Assembly: GCF_023276435.1 (NCBI RefSeq)
Contig: NZ_JALLPO010000023.1
Coordinates: forward strand, 94,156-158,155
DNA length: 64,000 nucleotides
Origin: Sphaerisporangium perillae
Lineage (GTDB): Bacteria; Actinomycetota; Actinomycetes; Streptosporangiales; Streptosporangiaceae
Reading direction: 5' to 3'
Made by a program: the position numbers and the translations under genes. Below, piece by piece: positions 35,784 to 44,475 of this stretch (position 1 is the stretch's first letter; each line of letters begins with the position of its first letter). The notes beneath the pieces are model-generated. The model saw only the letters and a program-made list of their open reading frames with translations, had not been told where the DNA came from and searched no databases.

Positions 35784-36314
35784 ATGGACGCTTCGAACTT
35801 CACGGGGCCGCCGGGCGCCTCGCACGGGCCGCACTTCGCGCCGCGGGTGCGGCGGGGGGAAGTCCGAGCGGCCCTGCTGTCTCTGCTGAACGAGGGATCC
35901 CGCAACGGGTACCAGATGATCCAGGAGATCCAGCACCGCAGCCACGGCGTCTGGCGGCCCAGCCCCGGGTCGGTGTACCCGGCGCTCCAGCAGTTGGAGG
36001 ACGAGGGGCTGGTCACGGGCGAGGAGTCCGGCGGCAGCCGCACCTACGCCCTCACCGACCAGGGCCGGCGGTACGTCACCACCCGCTCGCTCGGCGACCC
36101 CTGGTCGGAGGTGGCGCGGACGCTGCCCGAGGACATGATGGAACTGCGGATGCTGTGGGGTCAGCTGAGCGAGGCCTTCGGCCAGCTCACCCAGGTCGCC
36201 AACCCCAGGCAGGTGGCGGCGGCGCGCAAGCTGCTCAAGAACACCAGAAGGTCCGTCTTCGCGATCCTCGCCGACGACGCCGACGACAGGGACGAGGAGG
36301 AAAAGGAACAATGA
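35784..36314 (+). CDS. PadR-family transcriptional regulator
   Basis: This 176-residue regulator has a winged helix with ALLSLLNEGSRNGYQMIQEI, the PadR-typical PSPGSVYPALQQLEDEGLVT and DQGRRYVT, followed by a helical dimerisation arm. ATG 35784 is used because the sequence upstream is the operator. Its stop codon overlaps the ABC ATPase start (ATGA), so regulator and exporter are one transcript, typical of drug- or toxin-responsive PadR-exporter units. Confidence 0.93.
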   Translation: MDASNFTGPPGASHGPHFAPRVRRGEVRAALLSLLNEGSRNGYQMIQEIQHRSHGVWRPSPGSVYPALQQLEDEGLVTGEESGGSRTYALTDQGRRYVTTRSLGDPWSEVARTLPEDMMELRMLWGQLSEAFGQLTQVANPRQVAAARKLLKNTRRSVFAILADDADDRDEEEKEQ

Positions 36315-37294
36315 CGACAAGCGAGGAGCCCGCCGTCGCCGTACGGGGGCTGAAGAAGAACTACGGCGACGTCGAGGCCGTGAAAGGCATCGACTTCGAG
36401 GTCCGGCCCGGGGAGGTCTTCGGGTTCCTCGGGCCGAACGGCGCCGGCAAGACCACCACGATCAGCATGCTGTGCACGCTCTCCAGGCCGACGGGCGGGA
36501 GCGCGTCCGTCGCCGGGCACGACGTGGTCAAGGAGCGGGACGAGGTCCGGCGCAACATCGGCCTGGTGTTCCAGGATCCGACCCTGGACGGCTACCTGTC
36601 GGCCGAGCAGAACCTGCGCTTCCACGCCGAACTGTACGGCGTGCCGAAGGAGGTGGTCGGCGAGCGCATCAGGCAGGTCATGGAGATGGTCGCGCTGTGG
36701 GACCGCAAGGACGCCAAGGTGATGACGTTCTCCGGAGGCATGAAGCGCCGGCTGGAGATCGCCCGCGGCCTCCTCCACTCGCCGAGGGTGCTGTTCCTGG
36801 ACGAGCCCACGGTCGGCCTGGACCCGCAGACCCGGTCCGCCATCTGGGGATATATCAACAAGTTGCGTCACACCGAGGACATCACGATCTTCATGACGAC
36901 GCACTACATGGATGAGGCCGAGTACTGCGACCGCATCGCGATCATCGACCACGGCGAGATCGTCGTCATCGACTCCCCCGAGGCCCTGAAGGCCAGCGTC
37001 GGCAAGGACCGCGTGCAGATCCAGACCGCTGACGACCAGACGGCGATCACCGCGCTCGCGGAGCGGTTCGGCCTCGACGCGGCCGTCCGGGAGGGCGTGG
37101 TGACCTTCGCCGTCGCCTCCGGGGAGGAGTTCGTGCCCCGCCTGTTCGCCGATCTGGGCGTGCCGATCCGCTCGGTGCACGTGTCGCGGCCGTCGCTCGA
37201 CGACGTCTTCATGAACTACACCGGTTCCACCATCCGCGACGCCGAGGGCGAGAGCGGCGCGTCGGCGTGGATGCGCGCCAGGGCGAGGAGGTAG
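36311..37294 (+). CDS. ABC transporter ATP-binding protein (DrrA type)
   Basis: This 327-residue ATPase has Walker A GFLGPNGAGKTTTISML (~40-56), the ABC signature FSGGMKRRLEIARG, Walker B RVLFLDEPTVGLDPQ, and the C-terminal extension common to daunorubicin-resistance-type exporters (VHVSRPSLDDVFMNYTG). It overlaps the PadR gene by 4 bp and is followed after 3 bp by the permease. The pair probably exports a drug or lipid-like molecule that also relieves PadR repression; the substrate is unknown. Confidence 0.95.
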   Translation: MTTSEEPAVAVRGLKKNYGDVEAVKGIDFEVRPGEVFGFLGPNGAGKTTTISMLCTLSRPTGGSASVAGHDVVKERDEVRRNIGLVFQDPTLDGYLSAEQNLRFHAELYGVPKEVVGERIRQVMEMVALWDRKDAKVMTFSGGMKRRLEIARGLLHSPRVLFLDEPTVGLDPQTRSAIWGYINKLRHTEDITIFMTTHYMDEAEYCDRIAIIDHGEIVVIDSPEALKASVGKDRVQIQTADDQTAITALAERFGLDAAVREGVVTFAVASGEEFVPRLFADLGVPIRSVHVSRPSLDDVFMNYTGSTIRDAEGESGASAWMRARARR

Positions 37295-37297
37295 ACG

Positions 37298-38170
37298 ATG
37301 ACCACTGGCATCACCGCTCCCGGCGTGGTCGGGGTGCGCGTCCCCGGACGCAGCGTGCGGCACGACATCCGGGCGATCAAGATAGTGCTCCACCGCGAGA
37401 TGCTGCGGTTCGTCAACGACCGCACCCGCATGGTCTCCACGCTGGTGCAGCCCGTGCTGTGGCTGTTCGTCATGGGCACCGGCCTCAGCACGCTGGTGTC
37501 ACGCGGGCCGAGCCAGGGCGTGGACTTCCGCACCTTCATGTACCCCGGCGTGATCGCCATGACGGTGATCACGACGGCGATGTTCTCGGCGGGCTCGATC
37601 GTGTGGGACCGGGAGTTCGGGTTCCTGCGCGAGATGCTGGTCGCCCCGGTCGGCCGCGCATCGATCGTGATCGGCAAGTGCCTGGGCGGCGGCATCGTGG
37701 CGACGGCGCAGGGGATCATCATCCTGGCCCTCGCGGGCCTGGTCCACGTGCCCTACTCCCCCACCCTGATCATCACGCTGCTCGGCGAGATGTTCCTCGC
37801 GTCGTTCGCCATCACCGCGTTCGGCGTGAGCCTGGCCGCCCGGATGAAGAACATGCAGACCTTCTTCGGCATCATGCAGATGGCGATCATGCCGATGATC
37901 TTCCTCTCCGGCGCGATGTTCCCGCTGTCGAACCTGCCCGCGTGGCTGTCCTTCCTGACGAAGATCAACCCTCTGACGTACGCGGTCGACCCGATGCGGC
38001 ACGCGGTCTTCACCCACCTGGACGTCAGCCCGCAGGCCGTCGAGGCGCTCAACCCCGGCGTCCACTGGTACGCCTGGCACGTCCCGGTCGCCGCCGAACT
38101 CGGCATCGTGGCACTCATGGGCATCGCCCTGCTCGGCGTCGCGATCGCCCAGTTCCGCCGCACCGACTAG
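37298..38170 (+). CDS. ABC-2 type transporter permease (DrrB type)
   Basis: This 290-residue permease shows about six hydrophobic helices, among them FRTFMYPGVIAMTVITTAMF, GIIILALAGLVHVPYS and the last, GIVALMGIALLGVAIAQF. It also has the ABC-2 signature region MPMIFLSGAMFPLSNLPAWL. It follows the ATPase at once and is the last gene of the padR-ABC operon. A strong hairpin (38189-38218) closes the transcript. Confidence 0.94.
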   Translation: MTTGITAPGVVGVRVPGRSVRHDIRAIKIVLHREMLRFVNDRTRMVSTLVQPVLWLFVMGTGLSTLVSRGPSQGVDFRTFMYPGVIAMTVITTAMFSAGSIVWDREFGFLREMLVAPVGRASIVIGKCLGGGIVATAQGIIILALAGLVHVPYSPTLIITLLGEMFLASFAITAFGVSLAARMKNMQTFFGIMQMAIMPMIFLSGAMFPLSNLPAWLSFLTKINPLTYAVDPMRHAVFTHLDVSPQAVEALNPGVHWYAWHVPVAAELGIVALMGIALLGVAIAQFRRTD

Positions 38171-38188
38171 ACCGGCGCCGGCGAGCGA

Positions 38189-38218
38189 ACGGCCCGGGAG
38201 CGTCCGCTCCCGGGCCGT
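38189..38218. terminator. Strong hairpin terminator between convergent genes
   Basis: ACGGCCCGGGAG (38189-38200) pairs perfectly with CTCCCGGGCCGT (38207-38218) around a 6-base loop, 18 bp after the permease stop codon. The secreted-protein gene converges from the right (stop at 38268), so the hairpin may serve both directions. Confidence 0.75.
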
Positions 38219-38267
38219 CGTAACCTCGCGGCTCGTCACCTCGCGGCGGTCACCGCTCGTGCTCTCG

Positions 38268-39644
38268 CTACCTCTTCACGCGGACGTAGTCGACCCGGCT
38301 GGACGAGGCGTTGGTCTCGTCGTCGCCCTTGAAGGTGATCTTCCAGTAGCCCGAGTGCCAGGCCTTGACCTTCGCGTAGAACGCGCCGGCGCTGCTGGTC
38401 TTCACCGTCTTGACGTACTCCCACTTGGAGTGGCCGGCCTGCTTGAAGTACAGGGCCACCTTCACGTGGTCGTAGGCGACCCAGTGATCGCCGTCCCAGA
38501 CCTGCAGCTTGCCCTTGCTCTTGACGTACTTGCCGTACTTCACGGGCTCGGGGTAGGCGTTGTACCTGATGATGCGGGTGTCGGCGGGTTCCACGACCTC
38601 CTGCACCGTGACGTGCACGGCGCGGCTGCTGGTGCCCTCGACCCCGGGCTCGCCGCGGAACACGGCCCGGAACCAGCCGGACTGCTCCGCCTCGGTGCCG
38701 ATGTAGAACCGGCCGCCGCGGTCGGTCCAGTCGTGTCCGACGACGTGCCACGAGCTCGAACCGTCGGCCTTGAACAGCAGGTCGACCTTCTTGCCCCCGG
38801 AGCCGTCCCAGCCGTGGGAGGTGTCCACGTCCAGGCGCCCGCGCGCCGACAGCCTGTCACCCTGGTCGGCCGGGTCGGGAGTCACGTCGAAGCCGGTGAT
38901 CCGGCTGACGGTGGTTCGCGTGCGCACGTCCACCTGGTCGCTGTCGCTGACCGACTTCAGGGCCACGCTGGAACCGTCGTACTCGGCCCGCCACCAGCCG
39001 CTGCGCTCGGCCTTGACGCCGACCGAGAACCGGCCTCTCCAGTCGGTGTGATCCGAGGCCACCCGCTCGTAACCCGAGCTGCCCTCGGCACGGAAGGCGA
39101 TGAAGATCTTCTGGCCCCTGTACGCCTTCCACCCGCCGGTGCTGTTGATCAGCAGCCGGCCCTGGAGGGTCAGCGTGTCACCCTTGTCGATCGGCTCCGG
39201 CGAGGCGCCGAACCCGGCGAGGTCGGTCTCCCAGACCTGCTTGACCAGGAAGTCCTTGTCGGCCTTACCGGTACCGACGGCGCTGCTCGCCTTCGCGGTG
39301 ACGTTCCACCTGCCCGGGGCGTCGGAGCGGGTGAAGGTGCGCGTGCCCTGCCACTGCTGCTTGCCGTCGGCGTCGCCGACCTTCTTGGCCTCGACGTCGA
39401 CCGTCGAACCGTCGGGGCGCTTGAGCGTGAACCCTCCGGTGGTCGCCCCGTCGACGGCGAACTTCAGCGTGACCTGCTTGCCGTCCTTGCCGTCGACGAC
39501 GACCGGGCTCGGGCTCACCTCCACCGATGAGACGGTGGGTGCCGCTTGCGCTACCGCCGTCGCCGAGGCGGGCGTGGCGACCAGAGCCAAGGCTCCGGTC
39601 CCCATCGCCATCGCCATGACGACAGCGCGGATGCGTTGTAACAC
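38268..39644 (-). CDS. Secreted protein with about four repeated beta-sandwich-like domains
   Basis: This is a 458-residue exported protein. From GTG 39644 the N-terminus LQRIRAVVMAMAMGTGALAL is a signal peptide ending around ATPASATA. The mature part consists of about four ~100-residue repeats, recognisable by PEPIDKGDTLTLQGRL / PDPADQGDRLSARGRL and FSVGVKAERSGWWRAEY / FYIGTEAEQSGWFRAVF / FYAKVKAWHSGYWKITF. No catalytic motif is seen. Actinobacterial proteins of this style are presumed wall-associated or matrix proteins of unknown function. It converges on the ABC permease. Confidence 0.82.
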   Translation of the reverse strand: MLQRIRAVVMAMAMGTGALALVATPASATAVAQAAPTVSSVEVSPSPVVVDGKDGKQVTLKFAVDGATTGGFTLKRPDGSTVDVEAKKVGDADGKQQWQGTRTFTRSDAPGRWNVTAKASSAVGTGKADKDFLVKQVWETDLAGFGASPEPIDKGDTLTLQGRLLINSTGGWKAYRGQKIFIAFRAEGSSGYERVASDHTDWRGRFSVGVKAERSGWWRAEYDGSSVALKSVSDSDQVDVRTRTTVSRITGFDVTPDPADQGDRLSARGRLDVDTSHGWDGSGGKKVDLLFKADGSSSWHVVGHDWTDRGGRFYIGTEAEQSGWFRAVFRGEPGVEGTSSRAVHVTVQEVVEPADTRIIRYNAYPEPVKYGKYVKSKGKLQVWDGDHWVAYDHVKVALYFKQAGHSKWEYVKTVKTSSAGAFYAKVKAWHSGYWKITFKGDDETNASSSRVDYVRVKR

Positions 39645-39848
39645 GGGTATCCGTCCTTCCCGATGCTTAAACGCGGCTTGAGGGTGCCACGTCCATTCCT
39701 TTGTAGTAGACGGCTCCCGGTGGCCAGTGGTTGGTGTGTCTGACAAACCGTCATTGAACTCAGTCAAATAGAACGGTCCAGCCGGACAGTGAGGCAGTCT
39801 CGGCAAGCCACAGGACGCGACCCGGTTCATGGCGACATAATCGGCCTT

Positions 39849-42062
39849 GTGGCCCGCGACACAGTAGAGACGCACTTCACCGACTCGGTCGCCGCGATGA
39901 TCCCGGGGAGCCGCCGTGATCCCGGCCTTCCCGTGCGACCCGGCACGACCCTGACCGGTGCCCGATGTCGCGAGCTCTTCGAGATCCAGCTCGCCAGCCG
40001 GCTGCTCGACATCGCCGCCCGCTGGCTGCGCGAGCAGGGCGAGGGCTTCTACACGATCGGCTCGGCGGGCCACGAGGGCAACGCGGCGGTGGCCGCGGCC
40101 CTGCGCGTCACCGATCCCGCGCTCCTGCACTACCGGTCGGGGGCGTTCTACCTGGCCCGCTCGGCACAGGCCGGCCGGCTCGCCGAAGAGGGTCTGCGCG
40201 ACGTGCTGCTCGGCCTCACGGCCGCGGCCGAGGAGCCCATCGCCGGCGGGCGCCACAAGGTCTTCGGCCACCCCGACCTGGCGATCATCCCGCAGACCTC
40301 CACGATCGCGAGCCACCTGCCGAGGGCGGTCGGCGTGGCGTTCGCCATCGAGCGGGCCCGCAAGCTCGGCGTCTCAGGCGCCGCCTGGCCGGAGGGCTCG
40401 ATCGCGGTGTGCAGCTTCGGCGACGCGTCGGCCAACCACGCCAGCGCCCTCACCGGGTTCAACACGGCCGCCTACTGCGCCTACCAGGGTCTGCCCCTGC
40501 CCATCCTGTTCGTCTGCGAGGACAACGGCATCGGCATCAGCGTGCGCACGCCTCCGGGGTGGATCGAGGCCTCCGGCCACCCCCTCATCCCGAGGTTCCG
40601 CGCCGACGGCTGCGACCTGCCCGAGGCGTACGACGCGGCGTGCCAGGCCGTAGAGCACGTGCGCACCCGGCGGTCACCGGCGTTCCTGCACCTGCGCACC
40701 GTCCGCCTGATGGGACACGCCGGCTCCGACGTCGAGTCGGCGTACCGCGCTCCGCGGGAGATCGCCGCCGACCTGGAACGCGATCCGCTGCTCGCCACGG
40801 CGAGGTCGCTGGTGGAGGCCGGGCTGGTGATGCCCGACGAGCTGCTCGGGCGCTACGAGACGATCCGCGAGCACGTGCTGAAGCTCGCGCTGGAGTCCAC
40901 CCGGCGGCCCAGGCTGCGCTCGGCGCGCGAGATCATGGAGCCCCTCGCCCCCCGCCGTCCCGCCCAGGTCGCTGCGCAGGTGGCGCGGCAGGCGGCCGAC
41001 CGGGGCGAGCTGTTCGGCGACACCCCGCCCGAGCGGGAAGGGTCCCTCACGCTCGCCCAGTCGATCAACCGCACGCTCGCCGACCTCATGGGCGCCCACC
41101 CCGAGATGATGCTGTTCGGCGAGGACGTGGCCCGCAAGGGCGGGGTGTACGGCGTGACGCGCGGGCTGCTCAAGCGCTTCGGCGCCGGCCGGGTGTTCGA
41201 CACCCTCCTCGACGAGCAGGCGCTGCTCGGCCTCGCCCTCGGCTCGGCGAACTCCGGCCTGCTGCCGGTCCCCGAGATCCAGTACCTGGCCTACCTGCAC
41301 AACGCGCTGGACCAGCTCCGCGGCGAGGCGGCGACACTGCGGTTCTTCTCCCAGGGGGCCTACCGCAACCCGATGGTCGTGCGGGTGCCCGGGTACGCCT
41401 ACCAGAAGGGCTTCGGCGGCCATTTCCACAACGACAACTCCGTCGCGGCCCTGCGCGACATCCCGGGGCTGGTGGTCGCCTCGCCCGCCCGGCCCGACGA
41501 CGCCGCCGCGATGCTGCGCACCTGCGTCGCCGCCGCCAAGGCCGACGGCGAGGTCTGCGTGTTCCTGGAGCCGATAGCGCTCTACAACACCCGCGACCTG
41601 ATGGACGACGGCGACAACGGCTGGCTCACCCCGTACGTGCCGCCTTCGCGGTGGGCGGAGACCCACGTCCCGATCGGCAAAGCTCGCGCCTACGGCGACG
41701 GCCGGGACCTCACCATCGTGACGTTCGGCAACGGCCTGCGCATGAGCCTGCGGGCGGCGATCAGGCTCACCGCCGAGGGGCACGGCTGCCGCGTCCTCGA
41801 CCTGCGCTGGCTGTCGCCGCTCCCCGTGGACGATCTGCTCCGCGCGGCCGACCTGACCGGCAAGGTCCTGATCGCGGACGAGACCCGCGGCACGGGAGGC
41901 GTGTCGGAGGGGGTGATCGCGGCGCTGGCCGACAGCGGGTTCGCCGGCCGGGTCGCGCGGGTCACCTCCCGGGACAGTTTCGTCCCACTGGGCGACGCCG
42001 CCGCGCACGTCCTGCTCTCCGAGGCCGACATCGAGGAGGCCGCCCGCAAGCTCCTCGGCTGA
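39849..42062 (+). CDS. Fused 2-oxo-acid dehydrogenase E1 component (alpha + beta in one chain)
   Basis: This thiamine-diphosphate enzyme of about 737 residues combines the E1 alpha half (IGSAGHEGNAAVAAALRVTD; VCSFGDASANHASALTGFNT) with the beta half (MLFGEDVARKGGVYGVTRGL; ADETRGTGGVSEGVIAALAD). It would decarboxylate a 2-oxo acid, probably branched-chain, and pass the acyl group to an E2. No E2 or E3 gene is adjacent. The start is uncertain: GTG 39849 and GTG 39789 are in frame and neither has a clear ribosome-binding site. It could feed isovaleryl-CoA to the operon at 29-35 kb; that is inference. Confidence 0.88.
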   Translation: MARDTVETHFTDSVAAMIPGSRRDPGLPVRPGTTLTGARCRELFEIQLASRLLDIAARWLREQGEGFYTIGSAGHEGNAAVAAALRVTDPALLHYRSGAFYLARSAQAGRLAEEGLRDVLLGLTAAAEEPIAGGRHKVFGHPDLAIIPQTSTIASHLPRAVGVAFAIERARKLGVSGAAWPEGSIAVCSFGDASANHASALTGFNTAAYCAYQGLPLPILFVCEDNGIGISVRTPPGWIEASGHPLIPRFRADGCDLPEAYDAACQAVEHVRTRRSPAFLHLRTVRLMGHAGSDVESAYRAPREIAADLERDPLLATARSLVEAGLVMPDELLGRYETIREHVLKLALESTRRPRLRSAREIMEPLAPRRPAQVAAQVARQAADRGELFGDTPPEREGSLTLAQSINRTLADLMGAHPEMMLFGEDVARKGGVYGVTRGLLKRFGAGRVFDTLLDEQALLGLALGSANSGLLPVPEIQYLAYLHNALDQLRGEAATLRFFSQGAYRNPMVVRVPGYAYQKGFGGHFHNDNSVAALRDIPGLVVASPARPDDAAAMLRTCVAAAKADGEVCVFLEPIALYNTRDLMDDGDNGWLTPYVPPSRWAETHVPIGKARAYGDGRDLTIVTFGNGLRMSLRAAIRLTAEGHGCRVLDLRWLSPLPVDDLLRAADLTGKVLIADETRGTGGVSEGVIAALADSGFAGRVARVTSRDSFVPLGDAAAHVLLSEADIEEAARKLLG

Positions 42063-42080
42063 GCCCGCCGCGGCGCGGCG

Positions 42081-42132
42081 GTCACGGGTACCGGGCCGTC
42101 ACGGGTGGCCGGGCCGTCACGGGTGGCGGCCG
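42081..42132. repeat. Three short tandem repeats at a gene 3' end
   Basis: Three 17-18 bp units each starting GTCACGGGT (42081, 42098, 42116) lie at the convergence of the E1 gene and the TIGR03086 gene. The last unit overlaps the latter's stop codon. A small CCGCCGC-GGC-GCGGCGG hairpin precedes them (42065-42081). Confidence 0.75.
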
Positions 42133-42686
42133 GTGAGGGCCAGCGTGCGGGTCTGGGAGTCGGCGTCGTCCGGCACGGGGACGGGCTCGGCGAACATGCC
42201 GCTTCCCGCGAGCGCCTCCTTCATCGGGGACAGGTAGTCGTACACCGCGCTCATCAGCCCCGGGTCGATGCGGTCGTCGACGCCGAGGCCGCGGGCCAGG
42301 TCCCAGGCGTGGACGGCGAGGTCGCTGGTCATCTCCATGCAGTAGCGCCGGGCGCCGACCGTGCCGTAGGAGAGGTGGACGTCCCGGTCGAGCGCTCCCG
42401 GCGCTGCCAGCGCCCGCTGGGCCGCGACGCCGGCCTCCGTCCAGCTGCGCACGGGGTCGTCGCCGAGCCGGTCCCCGTCGAAGCGGTCGCCGACGCTCTC
42501 CACCGTCTCCCCGGCGAGCAGCGGCGGCACCCACAGTTGCTCGACGACCAGGTGGTTGACCAGATCGCGGACGCTCCAGTCCGAGCACGGCGTCCGGGCG
42601 TCCCACCGGTCGTCATCGATCATCGCCACCCGGAGACCGAACTCGTCCATCGCGATGGCGTGCAGTTCCAGCACACGATCCTCCAT
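42117..42686 (-). CDS. TIGR03086-family protein (mycothiol-dependent maleylpyruvate isomerase-like fold)
   Basis: This 189-residue DinB-superfamily protein contains TPCSDWSVRDLVNHLVVEQL and EMTSDLAVHAWDLARGLGVD, the His-bearing segments that define the family's metal site. In actinobacteria these are predicted mycothiol-using enzymes; the specific substrate is not deducible. It converges on the E1 gene with a repeat patch at the junction. Confidence 0.9.
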   Translation of the reverse strand: MEDRVLELHAIAMDEFGLRVAMIDDDRWDARTPCSDWSVRDLVNHLVVEQLWVPPLLAGETVESVGDRFDGDRLGDDPVRSWTEAGVAAQRALAAPGALDRDVHLSYGTVGARRYCMEMTSDLAVHAWDLARGLGVDDRIDPGLMSAVYDYLSPMKEALAGSGMFAEPVPVPDDADSQTRTLALTGRHP

Positions 42687-42731
42687 ACGCCGGACGTACC
42701 CGAAATGCCGGGCTCATCCCGCCGGATGGGA

Positions 42732-43880
42732 TCAGAGCCAGTCGCGGCGCTTGAAGATCAGGTACAGCGTGCCGCAGACCGCCGCCATGAGCGCCACGGC
42801 GAACGGATAGCCGTAGATCCAGCCCAGCTCGGGCATGTGGGTGAAGTTCATCCCGTAGATCGTGCCGACGAGGGTGGGGGCGAACAGGATGGCCGCCCAG
42901 GAGGAGATCTTCTTGACCTCCTCGCTCTGGGCGTAGCTCGCCTGGGTGACGTTCTTCATCTCCTCGTTCTGCGCCTGGCTCACCAGCGTCGAGTTCACGA
43001 TGAGGATGTCCTGGAGCATCTGGCGGAAGTTGTCCACCCGCTCCACCACCGTGATGGCGTGGTCGGCCACGTCGCGCAGGTAGCGCTGGAGCTCCCCGTC
43101 GACGCCGTACTTCAAGGAGCCCGCGATCAGGTTGTTCAGCATCTCGAGCAGCGGCCGGGTCGCCCGCTGGAACTCGATCACCTCGCGCGACAGCGCGTAG
43201 ATACGCCGCGGCGCCGCCGGGTCGCCACCGAAGACCTGCACCTCGATCTCGTCGATGTCCTTCTGCAGGCCGGCGACGACCGGCGCGTAGCCGTCGACCA
43301 CGGCGTCCAAGATGGCGTAGAGCACCGCCTGCGGCCCCTGGCGCAGCAGGTCGGGGTCGTTCTCCATCCGGCGCCGGACCTTGCTCAGATCCGGCGCCTC
43401 GCTGTGACGCACGGTCAGCACGAAGTCGGGACCGACGAAGACGTGCAACTCGCCGAACTCCACCTTCTCCGGCGAGTCGAGATACTGCGCGGCCCGCAGG
43501 ACCAGGAACAGCGTCTCGCCGTACCGGTCGGCCTTCGGCCGCTGGTGGGCGACGATGGCGTCCTCGACGGCCAGCTCGTGCAGGCCGAACTCCTCGGCGA
43601 CCTTGAGGATCTCCGACTCCGCCGGGCGGTACAGGCCGATCCACGCCATGCTCCCCTGCCGGGAGCGCAGGGCCGCCACGGCCTCGGCCAGCGACGGCGG
43701 AGTGTCGACGCGCCGGCCGTCCACGTAGACGGCGTTGTCGATCACGCTCTGCCGCCGCAAGGAGGAATCGGCCTCCTGGGAACGGGGATCCATGGAGTGC
43801 TCAGGGGCGACCTCCCGATCGCCCGCCCGCGCCGGCACGCGCATCAGATCTCTCAGCCCTCGCACACGACGATCGGACAC
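42732..43880 (-). CDS. corA: CorA-family magnesium/cobalt transporter
   Basis: This 382-residue protein has a long cytoplasmic funnel domain, two C-terminal TM helices and the family-defining YGMNF motif followed by TH MPELGWIYGYPF (~ residues 338-355). The start GTG 43880 has GGGAGG just upstream. The N-terminal ~45 residues are rich in Arg and Ser and precede the conserved domain (VYVDGRRVDTPPSLAEAVAA). It imports divalent cations down the membrane potential. It is a standalone gene. Confidence 0.95.
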   Translation of the reverse strand: MSDRRVRGLRDLMRVPARAGDREVAPEHSMDPRSQEADSSLRRQSVIDNAVYVDGRRVDTPPSLAEAVAALRSRQGSMAWIGLYRPAESEILKVAEEFGLHELAVEDAIVAHQRPKADRYGETLFLVLRAAQYLDSPEKVEFGELHVFVGPDFVLTVRHSEAPDLSKVRRRMENDPDLLRQGPQAVLYAILDAVVDGYAPVVAGLQKDIDEIEVQVFGGDPAAPRRIYALSREVIEFQRATRPLLEMLNNLIAGSLKYGVDGELQRYLRDVADHAITVVERVDNFRQMLQDILIVNSTLVSQAQNEEMKNVTQASYAQSEEVKKISSWAAILFAPTLVGTIYGMNFTHMPELGWIYGYPFAVALMAAVCGTLYLIFKRRDWL

Positions 43881-43947
43881 CGGACACCTCCCCTGGACGA
43901 TCGGAGCGGCCGCGGATACGACCCGATAGTCCCGCCCGTGTCAGACC

Positions 43948-44466
43948 CTAACCCGATATGGGGGAATCGCTCCGCAGGTACTCGTCCAACTGGCGGCGCG
44001 CCCGATCGCGGACCCTCCGGCGCAGGGCCGGCGTCCAGCCCACCAGCACTCCCGTGGGCCTGCCCAGCGCCATCTTCGACCAGTGACGGAAATCGAAGTC
44101 GTCGTGGTGGCGGATGATCAGCCCGTCCTCGAAACGGAACTGCGCGTCGACCTCGCTCACCACCCGCCTGCCGTTGTGCTGCAGGACGTACCGGGCCGTC
44201 CAGTGGGCCGCGCCCGAATGGTTGTCCGCCGTGATGTCACGCGCCGCCACCTGCAGTTCCGCGCTGGACTCCAGCAGCATGCGCCACATGCCCACCACGC
44301 GCTCGCGGCCTTCCAGCTCCAGGTAGACGGGATCGCCGAAGCTGATCTCGGGGTGATAGCACCGCGCGAGGGCTTCGATGTCACCACGTGCGAGAGCGTC
44401 GAAGAACTCGCGGATCACCTGCTGATGCTCGCCGCCCCGTGACGCCGATGTACGGGAGTTTGGCAC
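43948..44466 (-). CDS. NTF2/SnoaL-like domain protein
   Basis: This 172-residue protein starts at a GTG. The core VIREFFDALARGDIEALARC, YHPEISFGDPVYLELEGRER and EDGLIIRHHDDFDFRHWSKM is the SnoaL-like/ketosteroid-isomerase fold. The C-terminal arginine-rich tail (RRRVRDRARRQLDEYLRSD) is unusual. The function is unknown. It starts nine bases before the amidohydrolase stop codon, on the same strand, so the two may be cotranscribed. Confidence 0.87.
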   Translation of the reverse strand: MPNSRTSASRGGEHQQVIREFFDALARGDIEALARCYHPEISFGDPVYLELEGRERVVGMWRMLLESSAELQVAARDITADNHSGAAHWTARYVLQHNGRRVVSEVDAQFRFEDGLIIRHHDDFDFRHWSKMALGRPTGVLVGWTPALRRRVRDRARRQLDEYLRSDSPISG

Positions 44467-44475
44467 TCCCCCAGC

